A DNA stretch of 64,000 nt, taken from positions 9,797,741 through 9,861,740 of the forward strand of contig CAKAKS010000001.1 in the NCBI GenBank assembly GCA_916700875.1, read 5' to 3'. Shown here piece after piece: positions 46,639-60,179 of the stretch; position 1 is the stretch's first letter; each line of letters begins with the position of its first letter. The DNA comes from Sebastes aleutianus. Its lineage: Eukaryota > Chordata > Actinopteri > Perciformes > Sebastidae. The position numbers and the translations under genes are program-made. The notes below the pieces were generated by a model. That model was not told the DNA's origin. It saw nothing but the letters and a program-made list of their open reading frames with translations, and did not search any database.

Positions 46639-49220
46639 GTAAGTGACAAAAAATATATATATATTTTTTTTTATGAAAAACATCATCTTTCATGTCATTT
46701 CATAAGATGTTTGTGCCAGTATTGTGCGTTTTTTTTATTATGAGATAAGTGTTGGATGAATGTTGGTTAATCGATGGAGATGGAAATCATCTGAGCTTTG
46801 AAGCTTTGAGCTGAGTAGTTGAGGATGAAGGAGGATCGCGTAGGAGGCAGGAGGAAAGTTGGTTTCCACAGTAACAGTCACATCCATCCCATTTTCATTC
46901 CTTCAGATTCAGAGATCAAACAAGGCGGCAAAAATATCGATCCACACTCCTTTCTTTTCATCCAACTGCCTTTGAAAGCGAATGATTTTTTACTAAAGTC
47001 AAGATTGTACTTCAATGAATCAACCTGTTTCTTGAACCAAATGTCATTTCTCTGTGACTTCTTTTGCTCAGCCATATTCCATGAAAAAAGAAAACCTGCA
47101 CTTGCAACAAATATATTCATTAATTGGGTTTTTTCCTTCATGTTTCGAGAAGAAAAAAAGATAGGATTTGCTGAGATGGACATTTTTTTTTTTTGCAGTG
47201 TGCACCGTGTCACGTCTTTTTCTCAGCTCGGAAGGAGCTGTGTGTTCATCCATTGTTGGCTCCTATATGACAGCAAACATACACCGATGCTCAATGAGCG
47301 ACGCTTTAACATATATTTGAGGATTAAGGATGATTAAGGATTTAACAGCCGAGGCTCCTAAAAAATTCAGCTCTTTGGTAACATGTATAGAGGATAATAG
47401 ATCAAAACCATCACGACTCAAAAGATGTCTCACATCCAACTCCATCACTTCAGAGTTTTCAGTTTGTATCGTGCCTTTCTTTCATCAGAAGATGCTGATT
47501 TATTTTCTTTGAAATAGCAGCAACAAAAGGTTCTGAGGTGGCTCTTTTTTAATAGCCACGGCTCGAACATTTCATTAGGCGGTTGCCAGGCGACTACTCC
47601 TCTCAACAGCCCCTTAAACATAAATCAAACGCTTCTGATTGGTGCGCGCATCTCGTCCAATCGATTTCATTACCATATAAAAGCTTCCTGCTTGGAGAGC
47701 ATCCGACAGATCACAGCCAGAGACATGTCGATGTGCAACATATAAATCTGAATTTTCTTCTGTTTGAAAACATTTTAAGCCTTCTGAAAAAAGATGTAGC
47801 ATAATCATTTTTGGGTACTCTGGAAATATTGTTTTCTTATTTAGCCTACTGTTGAAAGCAGCAATTGTATCAGTATGTATTAGCAGCTATTACCTGAGTC
47901 TGATTTCTTTAAATGTTTTGATTCTGCACATGCTCCAGAAAGGTCAGAGGGTCAACCTATGCAACAATTCATAAAGTAAACACAAACTACAGCATGCAGC
48001 AGTTCCTATTCTTAATTTACGGCACAAATGATGACTGCTGGCTTCCACATATCTTTCCAGAAATGAACTAATCAAATCATGTAGAGTCGGAGTTTTGGTG
48101 AAATCAATGAACTACAATACTTGTAAATTTGTTGAGCTATTATTTTGGCATTTAGAGCATTTAGTGTGCATGCAATTAACTGAAGCTGTTGCACGATGCA
48201 GCTGACATTTGGGATATTTCACTCCCACTTCGACAACACAGCTTCGGTTCAGTTATTGTTGGGCTAACATTTGGACAGCAAATTACTGAAAACCTCCACC
48301 AGTGACCCTGAATGGGGGGAATGAGTGGCTATAGAAAATGAACAAATGCATGATGTGTGGTGTTGAGCCGAGTGAATGACTGTCACGCTAAATATTGAAA
48401 AGACTGCTAATAGTCTGAGGGTGTTTTTGACCATCAACACAGCAGCCAGGCTGAATGCATTTGTTTTTTTCTCTTCTAATCGACTACTTGAGTGGGAGTT
48501 AGAAGCAGGAGGGGTGAGGTGAGGTTTGTGGGGGGGGGTTTGCTTTTAAGCCGGTAGATGGCAGTCTGCCTCACAATCCACCTCCATGTGTAATTATAGG
48601 GCATTAACATCCGCCACTTTGCCTTTTGTTAAAATGTACTTTATGAGACAGCATGCAGTGGAGAATAAAAGGAGAAATATTGAAGCTGACGTGGCATATT
48701 AAAAGCTAAAACTTCATAACGACAGGTTCTTAAAGGCTCGCACACTCCATTACCGAGGAGTTGCTGCTACTGTGGCTGTGTGTCAGGTGTGAGCTTTCAC
48801 TTTGGATCTAACAAAAGCACATTTGTATTTAATGAAAAGGGAAATGTGAAACTAAATCAGATGTTATTGAAGTGGACTGCAGGAAGTGAGTGACAGATTT
48901 GCCCTCATAGTGTTGCTTCCTAAAATAGCAAAGCAGCAGATATTTTAAAATTTAATTAATTGTATATTTTATTAATCCAGTCCAGGATAAAGACATTATT
49001 TAAGATCATTAAATAAGACTCGGAGCATATGGATGTGTAACCCACAGCCGTAACCCACTCTGGTTGTACTTGGCCTGTGCAGCAGCATACTTCATCAATG
49101 CAGTGTGTCGGAGACAGTGGGAGGGAGGATGATACATTCCTCCATCAATAACGGTTCATCTGGACAGGCCTGCATCTGCTGCCAACACCAGGGGAGTCAT
49201 TGTGACCGTGTGTGTGCATG

Positions 49221-49222
<2 letters not shown>

Positions 49223-49259
<37 letters not shown>
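49223..49259. repeat. (TG)n microsatellite
   Basis: About 18 TG units without interruption. Confidence 0.95.
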
Positions 49260-49263
<4 letters not shown>

Positions 49264-49382
49264 TATATCGGTGTGCCGTCGACCCAGAGCGATAAATTGA
49301 AAATATTCTTGTTCAAACTTCCTAGAATAGAATCACCTCTGAGACCCTGTGCGGTTAAATGACTTATGCACCCTAAACACAA

Positions 49383-49885
49383 CACTACTAAGGTATCGAC
49401 CGATGTAACCCAGTACCAAGTACTTCTCCAGTCAAACGATACTGTACCTGCATTTCATCCTTTTATACCCACATCTAGGCAAAAAAAAGACTATTTATAT
49501 GGTTTTACTGGAAACCAATCAACACAAGTATTCTTTGATTTAATGCAACGTGTGATTGGCCCACTACCGCAGCAGCTACAACCCATACAATCTGTGGTAT
49601 GGTGAAGTCAAGCGTGGTATATTTGACAGATTTGGCAGTTGAGCGAGGCCAAGATGCCACCAAAAAGTTCAAACGTAGGGCTATACTACACGCCTGTGGC
49701 GTCTGACAAAAATAAATGTACTGATGGTGACATTTGATTTTATGCAACTGAATGCTTCCACTCACATGATGGGTCTGGAATGAAGAAAAGAGGTAAAAAA
49801 AATGAAGTAGATGAAGTACTCTATTGGTATCGGTATCACTTTAAGGGTTCTGGTTTTGTTCTGGTATTGTATTTTTTGTAATTAA
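49383..49885. mobile_element. Candidate MITE in gria2 intron 2
   Basis: The left part AGGTATCGACCGATGTAACC and the right part ATTGGTATCGGTATCACTTT are in rough inverted relation, as in common fish MITEs with GGTATCG ends. The exact ends and target duplication were not resolved. Confidence 0.4.
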
Positions 49886-50853
49886 TGACAAGGCCCCAGC
49901 CATGTTACTGTTTGGTGTTGTATTTTTCAATTTACAAAGGGTTTATAAGCCCTATCTAATAGTATATTAGTGCTTTATAGGTCAGCAATAATCTATTAAT
50001 AAGGACAACTTTTTGGTTGCCAGGTTATGATCTATAATACATCAATACAACGCACTTCTAAAGAATCACTTGTTAGAAAGTGGTACTTTCTCATTTTCTT
50101 TCTGTGGAAAACCTGCAAATGTAGACATTATGCACAGCCGCATTGAAGATTAAAGCGACAGTCCATCAATTTACACATAGAAGCCAGTTTCCTCATCGTG
50201 AGGAGTCCAATTGAGCCTGTGAAAACAGTTGTATAGTGTTTTATGTGAGTCTGGAGGGAAGATTAAGAAAATAACTCTTGATGATGTCATCAGGGTTATC
50301 TCAGCTTGGCCTGGGGGCATTTAGTTTGGAAAATGAAGAAAGATGTTGGAATTTGCAGGTAGAGTCTAATGAAAGACGCTATGCAGTTGCATTATGGGAA
50401 ATGTAGGAATGAGTGTTTTAAGAGCTTGACTCATACTACAAGTCAGGATATAGTATCTGCTGTGATTTTGACCATTCTTGTTTTTTAACGTGTCATTAGC
50501 TTAGTCCCCAGCTATAAAAGTGCAATACTAAATAGGCGGAGAACAGCTCTAATGGGATTAAATAACCATCAACAGAAAAAAACAGGATTTAGTTTCAGGG
50601 GGTGTTGAGCCCACAAGGGGTCACAAGATGAATCTAAAGAGTTGTGAGATAATTATCAGGCCTGAAAGTAAGTCGAACCGTTCTGCTACACAAATTGATG
50701 CTTGTTTATCAGACTTTTCTTTAATCTCTCACCTCACATTATTATCCATAATCATTCAGATAAAACAAAAAGGAAAGTCGCTCATCGATTGGACTCTGAA
50801 CTCATAGTTATGAACCCTCTGACGAGGGGTCACAAGTATAGACATTGCTTTGT

Positions 50854-51194
50854 TGTCGTGGCCCTGGGATTTTTGATAGTCTGTTTCCTGTTTTATTTTG
50901 AAAGTTCACTGCTCATGTGTCATGTTTGGTTTCAGTTCCTATCATTGTGAGTTTTCCCTCCTTTTTGATTGTCTGCCCCGCCCTGATCAGTTTCACCTGT
51001 CCCTCGCTAGTCCTGCACTCACTCACCTCCTGCTCACCTGTTCTCACTTCCCCCATTAGTCAGTCACTATTTACACCACCTTAGTTCTTTGTTCTTTATC
51101 TGACAGCTATTCTTGCCTCCCTTTTTGAATCTGTAAGACTTTTTTGGAGTCTGCATTTGGGTCCTTCCTTTGTCCTGGTCCTTGCATTGTGACA
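50854..51194 (+). repeat. Solo-LTR-like repeat with TG...CA ends
   Basis: It starts TGTCGTGGCCCTGGG and ends GCATTGTGACA, so the termini are inverted TGTC/GACA. Inside are TGCCCCGCCCTGATCAGTTT and CTGCATTTGGGTCCTTCC. About 341 bases long. No clean target duplication could be read (TTTGT before, TTTTG after). Confidence 0.65.
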
Positions 51195-52524
51195 TTTTGT
51201 ATTATGGGGGTCATGGGCATAAATAGTTGGGAACCTCTCTGTCGCTAAAGTTTGCATGCACATCCAATTATCAGTCCCCAGAATGCAGCGCAGCACTTTT
51301 GTCATCCACAGTGCAAAATCTGACACCTTTGCTGACAACTTTTGTGTTACTTGAACAACTGAGGCACAACACCATCCTCACACTGTTTTATAATTGGACA
51401 AACCACCTACACAACTCCAGCACAGCATCATTGAAAGGCATTCTGGGTATACATCGCAAATCGTTCAGTTATTTACACCAAAATGGACATCACCAGTTCA
51501 TAATAATTAGCAGAGAAAACTTATCTATAGTAGGGATGAACTTTTCTTTTAATACATGAAAAGTGTTTATATTACACAGTCCACCCTGCTATGTGCATAT
51601 GTGTGCGTCTGTGCATTTGCCTGCCAAATTAAACTTTACATTCCGCTATAGCATGCTCACATGCTTTTATTTCTGACTCCCACCTCTTTCAAAGCAAACC
51701 TCTCTTCCTCCTCTGAGAGCAGCAGCAGTTTGAGGTCACTGACAGCCGGCCGGCGATTTAACACTTCAAAGTTCTAGTTCGTCATGGTTGAATCACGTCA
51801 TACTGTGATTTCATGCATCTACATGCACATTGCATCTCAGGGACGTACGCATTCAGGGACCTTGCTGCATGATCAAAAGCTTTAACTGACCATATATGCA
51901 CAGCGGAGCATTGGTTATAGCCAATTTATTGTTCACACTTAATTAAGTGCATTCTCCCTCCATTTCAGGAGGGAGCTGTGAAATATTAAACAGGCCTGGG
52001 AGCTGGCCGGTCAGAAAATGAGGCTAAAGAAGCCTCTGTGGATCTTTGCTTGCCCTGAATACAGCCCCCAACCAAGCCCTTATCGCTCTGTCCTCAAAAA
52101 ACACAAGACTGAGATAGCATCAGTTACAACACGATTCAAAGGCTCTCGGCTGGAAGTCCCCTCCTGTCTCGTATCCAATGACTTTGCTCAGTGAGGAAGG
52201 TGGCTCAAAAAGGATTTTGCCCTAAGCTAGGCAGGAAGCAAAGTTGTTTGTCCTCCAGCGACAGTGGCTAGTGCAGCTCAAAATTCACTAAACACACAGA
52301 CTACATGTTTTAAACCAGAATAAGACCTTAAAATGATGACTTATTTAGTAGATGGACTGTCAAAACAAAGCTTAACTTCAGAGGATCTTACTGGTGGCTT
52401 GTGTTTGTTTCCCTCCTGGCTGAGTCACCAGGGTGCTGTTATCCAGAGCTTTCAACTGCTTCTGACAGTTTTCACCAGTGAAACAACTTTATTCAGTTTT
52501 CATAGAGTCGACTCAGTAGTCATC

Positions 52525-52950
52525 ACACTATTGGTGTAAGAAAAAGTATTGAGTGTAGCGACATAATGTTTTGTGATACTGTACTGATTCTCAAAAACAC
52601 TTTATCAATTTTTAATTAATAGTTTACATGCAAAGATCAACTCAGTCAATACTTTATTTCATTTGCAAAGAGATGTGTCCTTTCAAAGTCCGATTATGAT
52701 GTTGGATGGCACAGGGACTGTAAGAAATACAAATGCAGATCAAACTCTTCTGATTGCATAAAAAATATATATATATATATATTTAACTCAGAATTTATGC
52801 ATATGGTGGTGTTTTCTTTCCTAAAATTAAATTTAAAAATATCACATTAACGCCTTACTTACAGTATCACAATATATTGCAATATATTCAATTGTAACCT
52901 ATCATGATACTTATCGATACTTATCGTATTGCCAAATGCTGGCCCTACAT
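52525..52950. mobile_element. Candidate MITE in gria2 intron 2
   Basis: It has sub-terminal repeats of the type GTATTGAG...GATACTGTACTGATT and TATCGATACTTATCGTATTG, and a TA run at about 52768-52782. It resembles small DNA elements, but no target duplication was found. Confidence 0.35.
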
Positions 52951-53296
52951 CACACAACATAACTATGGAACTTCACTGATGAAGATGAAGAGCATGAAAT
53001 GTGGATTTTCACACTTAGTTTCATCAATTATTTTCTCCATTTGGTTGTTGTTATTTTTGTTGGCATTTAGCATATTTGCACATGAGTATCCAGTTACTAT
53101 TCATCCTCTGTTCATATCACAATGAAACACAGCCTCTTGGTCATGAACACCAACAGCAGCAGATTAAAATTCAGTACATGACGCACAATTGATGCAATAT
53201 GGGGTCACCTAATAGGCTTTCATTGCTGAGCGAGCAACAGATAACTGACTTCAGTTACTATAAATTGGGTTTCATTCATTCAATAACAGTGTTAGA

Positions 53297-53766
53297 GCAA
53301 CACAGTCTCACAGCAGTTCGTGAAATAGTCACAAAGATTAATGTATTTGATTTGTGTATATAGACACATATTTTCCTTTTTTGTGACGCTCAGCACAACT
53401 TTCAACAACAAATTTTCCGTGCAATTTCCAATGACTGTCCGGCAACCCGTGGCGCAAGTGAAAATTTCCGCTCCAGTCTTTTCAAAATAAAACTACTTAG
53501 TAAGGTTTAGGAAAAGATCGACTTGGTTAGGCTTAGGCAACAAAACTATTTAGTCACTGGACATGAACACCGGACTCGGGGGGCGAAAGTCCGGTGTTTT
53601 TGACCCAACCATTCGAACTCCTCATACATGGCGTTTGCTGCTCTTTATAGTTCCAGGTTCACAATTATGTGGATAACATTGATTTTGTGCTGGCCATCAC
53701 GGAAAAAAAAATATTTCGTGTCTATTTTGTGACTACTTTGCAAACTACTGTGTGACTGGGCTGGTT
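53297..53766 (+). mobile_element. Non-autonomous DNA element, terminal type A
   Basis: Same ends as the copy at 12920: it starts AACACAGTCTCACAGCAGTT and ends CTACTGTGTGACTGGGCTGG. The core has ACTTAGTAAGGTTTAGG and GAAAGTCCGGTGTTTTTGAC. It lies in gria2 intron 2. Confidence 0.75.
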
Positions 53767-54659
53767 ATACCATACAAACTTCTCTCTTGTCTAAGGTACC
53801 AGCACAATGTGTTTCTGCACCAGAGCTACAAGACTTATGTCTTTGAATTTCTTTGGCAGAGATCCAGAGATTGTCTCCTTAGAACACAGATCCTTATCCT
53901 AAAAAGATGTAACTGAGGCTTTATCCTTGGCCCTCTATCTAGATGTCCCCTCCCATATCTTTCATTTGTAAAATAAAAACAACTCGTTCATTCTTCTGCA
54001 GCCTCTTATCGAGCTCTAAAAGCTTGTACAGCGACAACAGCATGATCAACGGCAGCAGCCATCTGTTTCAGGAAGTGAGTAAGTGAGGTTTCAGAGCAGG
54101 GCTGTCGGCGTGGCAAGAGCTAAATCCATCATCAGAGTCAGGCACTGTGTCACGGAGAGGCAGGGTAGCTAGAATGATTATAGATCAGCTGTCATCTACA
54201 GCTCATCACTGATATGATGAAGAGCAGCGTCTCCCTCCCTGTTACCCTAAAGCTTGTGGTTGAATGGAGATTCAGTAAAGATGCATAAAAACATGAGCAG
54301 ATGGTCACAACATTTAAGTCATTTAGGCTTCAGCTTAGGAACTTTTAATTAACAGCAAACCAAGGTTATTCGACAGAAAAAAAATCCATAAAAAACTCAA
54401 AAAAATTGAATAAAATCATTTACATATCTATGTTGAATTACAAAAAAATATATATATATTTTTATTTTAATTCATTTTTTTTCAAAGTGTTGTCCAAATC
54501 TTACTGTCATTTCATTGCCAAATTATGGAAAAAAATCACCTGAATAATGTTAGGCCAAAAAAAAGAAATCGGCACAAGAACCATTTAATGGAAGTTTTCC
54601 AGCATTTTTTTTATTGCCATCGTTAGCAGACATATGTTTAATAAAGTTAAACCATAAAA

Positions 54660-54720
54660 ATTGAGAGAAAAAAAAGTAAAACAGTAAAAAGTGAGAGAAA
54701 AAAAAGTAAAACAGTAAAAA
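54660..54720. repeat. Short tandem duplication
   Basis: A 30-base unit (GAGAGAAAAAAAAGTAAAAC then AGTAAAAAGT) is present twice in succession. Confidence 0.8.
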
Positions 54721-55089
54721 GCTCAAATTAGAACACATTAACTTAACTAAAACTAGACAAAGACAATTATTATCTTTTAATTGCCATAGAAATTCTAGCA
54801 AGTAAGATTTGTTAACATTTTTACAGAAATAACACAGCTTTTAAAGTGTTTAGCAATTTCACGTTCAAATATTTTGTAGTTGACTTTAAGTTCACTTTAC
54901 TAAAGAATGAGTCAAATTTCCTTTAATTCAGGGAGTAACCTTTTCTGCTGCACGGGGATGCTCATCAGTATGCATAGAAGAGAACCTGTCCTTCCCATCA
55001 TTGTGGTGATTAAAATTTGATCCGGTTGCCTTGTCTGGTCTTACAGGGTGTTCTTGTCAAACTTATTAGGATTTGAGTGGGTGTGCGTG

Positions 55090-55092
<3 letters not shown>

Positions 55093-55125
<33 letters not shown>

Positions 55126-55145
55126 AGAGAAAGAGAGAGAGAAAG
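55093..55145. repeat. (TG)n then (GA)n compound microsatellite
   Basis: About 16 TG units to 55124, directly followed by GGAGAGAAAGAGAGAGAGAA. Confidence 0.95.
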
Positions 55146-56070
55146 ATAAAGAAATAGGAAATGATGAATGAAAATGACAGGACAGAGCCAGAACAACTTT
55201 ACGGTGTGATAAGCAGAGTGCAGTGAGCAGACAGACCCTCCTGTGTTGTTCTAATGTTCAGTCTCGCTGAGCATAATGTAGAAGTATTGTAAATGTGAGC
55301 GCAACTGTCTTTAGGCTGGCTGTGTCCTTTAAAAAGGGCAGGATGACTCAGGCTAAAGGTGATACGATCAGGGAAAAATCTTAGTATCTGTTATTTGACA
55401 GCAGTTTACCTTTCGTGAAACCCAACAAATAGGATATTAATTTATTAGTACTTCCACAGGGCCTTGTTGAGCATTATACAGTATATAATGGTTTCACCTT
55501 ATCTAATTAGTATATAATTCATCCTGTCTCATTATGTGTAATGTTGACTCACACTAACTGTTTTCTTAACCTTTCGTTAAAGAAAGTGTCACCTACAGTG
55601 TCATTCCTACAAACAACGCCAATAAATCAACATGGAGGGCTGATGAATACATTTAATTGAAGGTCTACTCTTTTATTTTCAGCCTTGTCTCTTAACTTTG
55701 TCAACTTAATTTAAAGCTTTGATCCACTTGAAACATTTCTGTATGTTGTCAGCGGTGCTGCTAAGTAATGTCTGTTCTGCAGACATTGCTATTGTGCTCT
55801 TGTAAGAGCTTGTCCCCTGATGGTTTCTCTACTTAAACAAAAGGACTCATCTGGGCTGTAGCCAACATCTCAGCAGCTGTTGGCTTGTCAGATGCATTTT
55901 CTACAATCGTATAGAGTTTGCTTCATGCATCAGAAGGTGCAAGCTGTGAAACTGATATAAATGTATAACACTGTCTATGTTCCCTGCTCATACAGAATAT
56001 AATAAATAAAAAGTAAAACTTAAGGTTTTCTTACATTACATGTGAACATTATGTAATGTTCATTGCATTC

Positions 56071-56435
56071 TATGGCTGGGAAAATATTTCAATATTATAT
56101 CTATATCATGATATGAGACTAGATATCGTCTTAGATTCTGGTTATTGTAATATCATAATATGGAATAAGTGTTGTCTTTTCCTGGTTTTAAAGGCTGCAT
56201 TATAGTACAATAATGTAATTTTCTGAACTTACCAGACTGTTACAGCTGTTCTATTCTTTTCCTTTAACCACTTTCATTCATCCACATTACTGATTATTAT
56301 TTATCAAAAATCTCATTGTCTAAATATATTATGAAAGCACCAAAAGTCAACCCTACAATATCATTACAATATCGATATCGAGGTATTTGATCAAAAATGT
56401 CACTATATATTTAATTTCCATATTGCCCAGTCCTA
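56071..56435. mobile_element. hAT-type miniature element with 8-bp target duplication
   Basis: The ends are TATGGCTGGGAAAATATTTC and CATATTGCCCAGTCCTA. The flanks TTGCATTC (56063-56070) and TTGCATTT (56436-56443) match at 7 of 8 bases. Inside, ATCATGATATGAGACTAGAT, TGTCTTTTCCTGGTTTTAAA and CAATATCGATATCGAGGTAT belong to a fish MITE family I recognise. 365 bases, non-coding. Confidence 0.85.
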
Positions 56436-56940
56436 TTGCATTTTACTGGTATTCTCTTTGTCTACCTTGCCTACTTCTATAGTTACTGATTACCTACCTT
56501 TCCCAGAATGACTTTCAGCATTCTTCAGTAAACAGAGCTTGAATTCGACTTTGGGTGTGTATTTGGGTGGAAAAAGCAAAAACCTAAAATGTTGTTAAAA
56601 ATATATATTAAAAAGAATGTCGCATGCCTTGTGGCTGTTTTGCATTCTGGTCTATTGAGGCTGAACTGTTTTCTGTGTCTTTTACAATCGGTATCTAAAA
56701 AATGTCTTATTTTTTATTATGAGGGACCCACAGGAAAATCTGATATTTATCATTCATGTTTCACAACCTCAACTCACTCTGTTATGGTTTTATGTCTTGA
56801 CAATGACATATGATAGAAATAAAAAGACACAATGTGATAAAAGGAATGTCTCAGTGAGAAGTGAGAATATAACTTTGGAAAGATAAGAAATTCATATCAA
56901 GCTATCATCAAACGTCGAGTCTTCACCCTGAAAGCGTTTT

Positions 56941-57846
56941 GGTCATGCGGTCCTAGGGTTTTTGTTTGTGTTTGTTTCCTGTTTTAGTTTGAAAGTCCTC
57001 CTCTTGTGTCCTGATTTACTTCCTACCTTTGTTTGTTTCCCGCCTGTGTGATTGTCTGCCCCGCCCTGATGAGTTTCACCTGTTCCTCTTCATCTCCCTC
57101 CTTCCCTTGTGTAAGTCCAGCTCATTCTCATTCACAGGGCGTCAAACACCGATGCTTTGTCACGACAGGTTGGCGTTTGATTCCGCCGCACAAGGCACGC
57201 TTTAGCACCGGTATGAAATGCACTGGGCTTTCCATTAACTACAATGTAAAACCATCTCTGGCAACAGTAAACGCTCAGATAAATTGCTGTGGTGACGTAT
57301 TATAAAAAGCAAAAGAGACACATGGGACAGGCGGGTCCAACACAGGATCCAGGAGACCGCTGTTTGTGTGCTGTAAGTTACGTTTCACTTTCACTTTACA
57401 ATCAGCTGATCGTTCTTGTCCCTTGTTCACAACGCCAAGTCACATTTTCACTGTACAAATGTAGACATTTTAAGCCCAAATATGTTTTTTCCTAAACCTA
57501 ACTAAGTCATTTTATTGCCTAATCCATCAAGTGTTTTTGTTAATTAACAACAATAAGCACGTGTTTACTGTAACCGAAATGTAACGCCGAGAGGTCTGAC
57601 AAAGCGTCAGTATGTGACGAGGTGAGATGAGAACGTGTTGGAATGTCCTTTGTCTTTTCTCAGTTCGTCTTCCTCGTCTTCATTGCTGCACGGAGTTTTG
57701 TTTATCTGTATCTGCCTGCTGTTCCTGCCAGCTTTTTGGACTCTCGGCTTGTAAGCCTTTTTGCTTTATTAAAAGTATTTTCTTTGTATCAGACCGCCTG
57801 AGTCTGCATTTGGGTCCTTCCTGCCTGCGCTGCTCCCTGCACGACA
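56941..57846 (+). repeat. Solo-LTR-like repeat interrupted by a type C element
   Basis: The left half is 56941-57120 (GTTTGTTTCCTGTTTTAG, TGCCCCGCCCTGATGAGTTT). The right half is 57644-57846 (TCAGTTCGTCTTCC, TTATTAAAAGTATTTTC, CTGCATTTGGGTCCTTCC, CACGACA). Joining the halves reproduces the order seen in the 38112 copy. Confidence 0.7.
57121..57643 (-). mobile_element. Type C element nested inside a solo-LTR-like repeat
   Basis: The left end is CTCATTCTCATTCACAGGGC and the right end GAGGTGAGATGAGAACGTGT, in reverse orientation to the 41925 copy. The core is reversed (CCTAAACCTAACTAAG). It splits a copy of the LTR-like repeat whose halves lie at 56941-57120 and 57644-57846. Confidence 0.75.
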
Positions 57847-60179
57847 ACAGTTTTATGTTTCATGTTTAAGTCTCTGTGTGATCTGTCTGCAGGACACATC
57901 TCCCCTTGGTGATAATAAAGTTGAAAAAGCTTCCAATGCAGAGAACTGTTTATTATCATCACAGACAAGTGAAGTTTTGAGTGTTCACAGGGAGAGTTGA
58001 CTTGGTTGCCAGCCATCTTGCCCCCCCCGTAGTGCGTGACTCTCAGATGATGTTTGTCCCCATTAAAGGAACCCTGGGTGTTTCACCATGTGAAGGTCTG
58101 TAAGGCCACCGTCCGTGGGCACTTTCTTTGATCGGCCCCGTCTCATGGATCAGTCAGGGATGGATTCAGTGGAATGTACAGGGAGTTCACGGATTGGAAA
58201 CAGGACAGTTGTCTGGTTTTTAGGCTGGCTATGCAGCAGATGTTTCATTGTGTCTTTGTACCAGGAAGGTTTGTGCGGGGGTGTTCTTCTGCTCTTCTGT
58301 GTTTATGTTTTCTTGTGTAGTTTTGGTCTATTACTGTGCTGCTCTAAAAGGAAAGAGAACAGTCCGTTCCCAACTTCTTAAAGCATTTCAAAATCAGACA
58401 AGGAAACAATAATAGCAAAGGTGGCAGAAAAGAGTCAAACACCACCAAACCTTTTCCAAGACTGAGATTACAACAGCTGCAGGTTAAAAGTACAAAAGTA
58501 TGCCCTTGATCTTGGCAAATCCTTGCTGTGCATTAACAACTGAATCAGAATAACATTCTACATACAGTTATACAACAGTCTCTTTGTATAGAAGGAGTTT
58601 TCATTTGCACCAACAGTGGCATCACCATTGTGTTATTGATGTTATTGATGGCGACAGTGACAACGGTCTGAGACAAAACACAGATAGAGCCACAGACTTT
58701 GAACTGTAAACTTAATTTGCGTTTTAGCTGATGTCTCCTTCTTATCTACAAGCAGACAGACGCTTTAATTTGACTGGTCATTTTTTTAAATTATGGTCTT
58801 TATTTTTCATGCAACAAAATACTGTCTGTCCTTGGCTCGTAAGCTACATTTACCAGCGACAGTGTCTCGTTGTCCCTGTCAGCTCAGCTGTCAATCACAG
58901 ACATAAACTGTACTGGCTCGCCCACTCAGAGGCTTGGAGGTTAAATGCTGGAGGCTTTCTTTTTATCAAAATAGCAATAACTGAAAAATATGAACAATAA
59001 AATAACAAACAAACAACGTTTTTTCTCACTTATCTCTGGTGGTACAGTATCTAGCCATGCAAACGTTTTTGGTTTTTATTTACTTACTTTATATCTATAA
59101 AAAAACGGTGATGGCGTACTTATATTATTTGTACTTTTCAATGCTGGACGCACCAAATTAAATCATATTCACCATAAATTCTAAATCATCTGCATGGCTA
59201 GATACCACTACAGTTAAGTGCAAAAAATATGTTTTTTTTTTTTTTATAATGTAGGTGAACTGACCTTTTAATGGGGCATTTAATAGGTTAGTTCTTTCTC
59301 GTTGCGGACCTCCATTGGTAGTAGTAGTAGAAGTAGTCAACAGAAATGGCAACAATGCTAATAGGAAAGCATTCAATCTTCAGGTTTTGAGCAAATTAAT
59401 CAATCACAAAACAATATGATACAGCGCCTATAGCATATATTGAAAACCATAATGTCTAACTGGATCTAGTGTGCTCCTCAGCGTCATTTAAAGTCAAATT
59501 CCCAACAGTAAAACCAATTCAAAGAGGGATCAACCACAAGGACAGACGAGTATTTATTAGGTGCTCAGACAAAGCCATTAAATGGACAACGACATGGACG
59601 GTTAGAAGGAGATAAGAAAACAAATAGGAGTGAAATATGACGAGGCACAGACAGACAGGACTTTGGCCGGTGGCGGGCCAAACTAGGTCAGCATCGTGTC
59701 CACTGGCAGGTGAGATCATTGTGTGCAAAAGGTGTCTGAGAGAGAGGGCAAACAAACAGACACATACAGACACACTCTCAGAGCACATATATTCAGCCAC
59801 GTACACATTCAGGCAGCAGACAGGATGAGTGTTGTGTTGCAGCAGGCAAGAGGTGACTCCAGACTGACTCCCAACTGTCATCTCCTATTTTGACACAGTG
59901 AAACTAGAGTTAGATAAGAGACTGTTGGTCATGAAGTAGACAAGAGTAAGGTTGCTCATGGACAGGTGGGCTCTGAGTTTGGAACATGATGGGTTTGGAC
60001 CTACAGTATGATGTAACATCTTTTTTAGATAATCCTAAAACTGCCATTTAGTCCAGGTTTAGTCTTATTTTCTTGGAGTTATTTTTTTCTATGATTATTA
60101 TTTAGTTATATATTGCTTTTCATATCTGTCTGAGACTTTTTTATTATTATTATTTTATTCAAAATTGTAATCAGTTAAA

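Noticed and set aside
46819..47337. 172-codon open frame in gria2 intron 2
   Set aside because: It starts after the exon 2 donor, does not resemble GluA2 exon 3 or any family I know, and is of AT-rich composition; probably chance.
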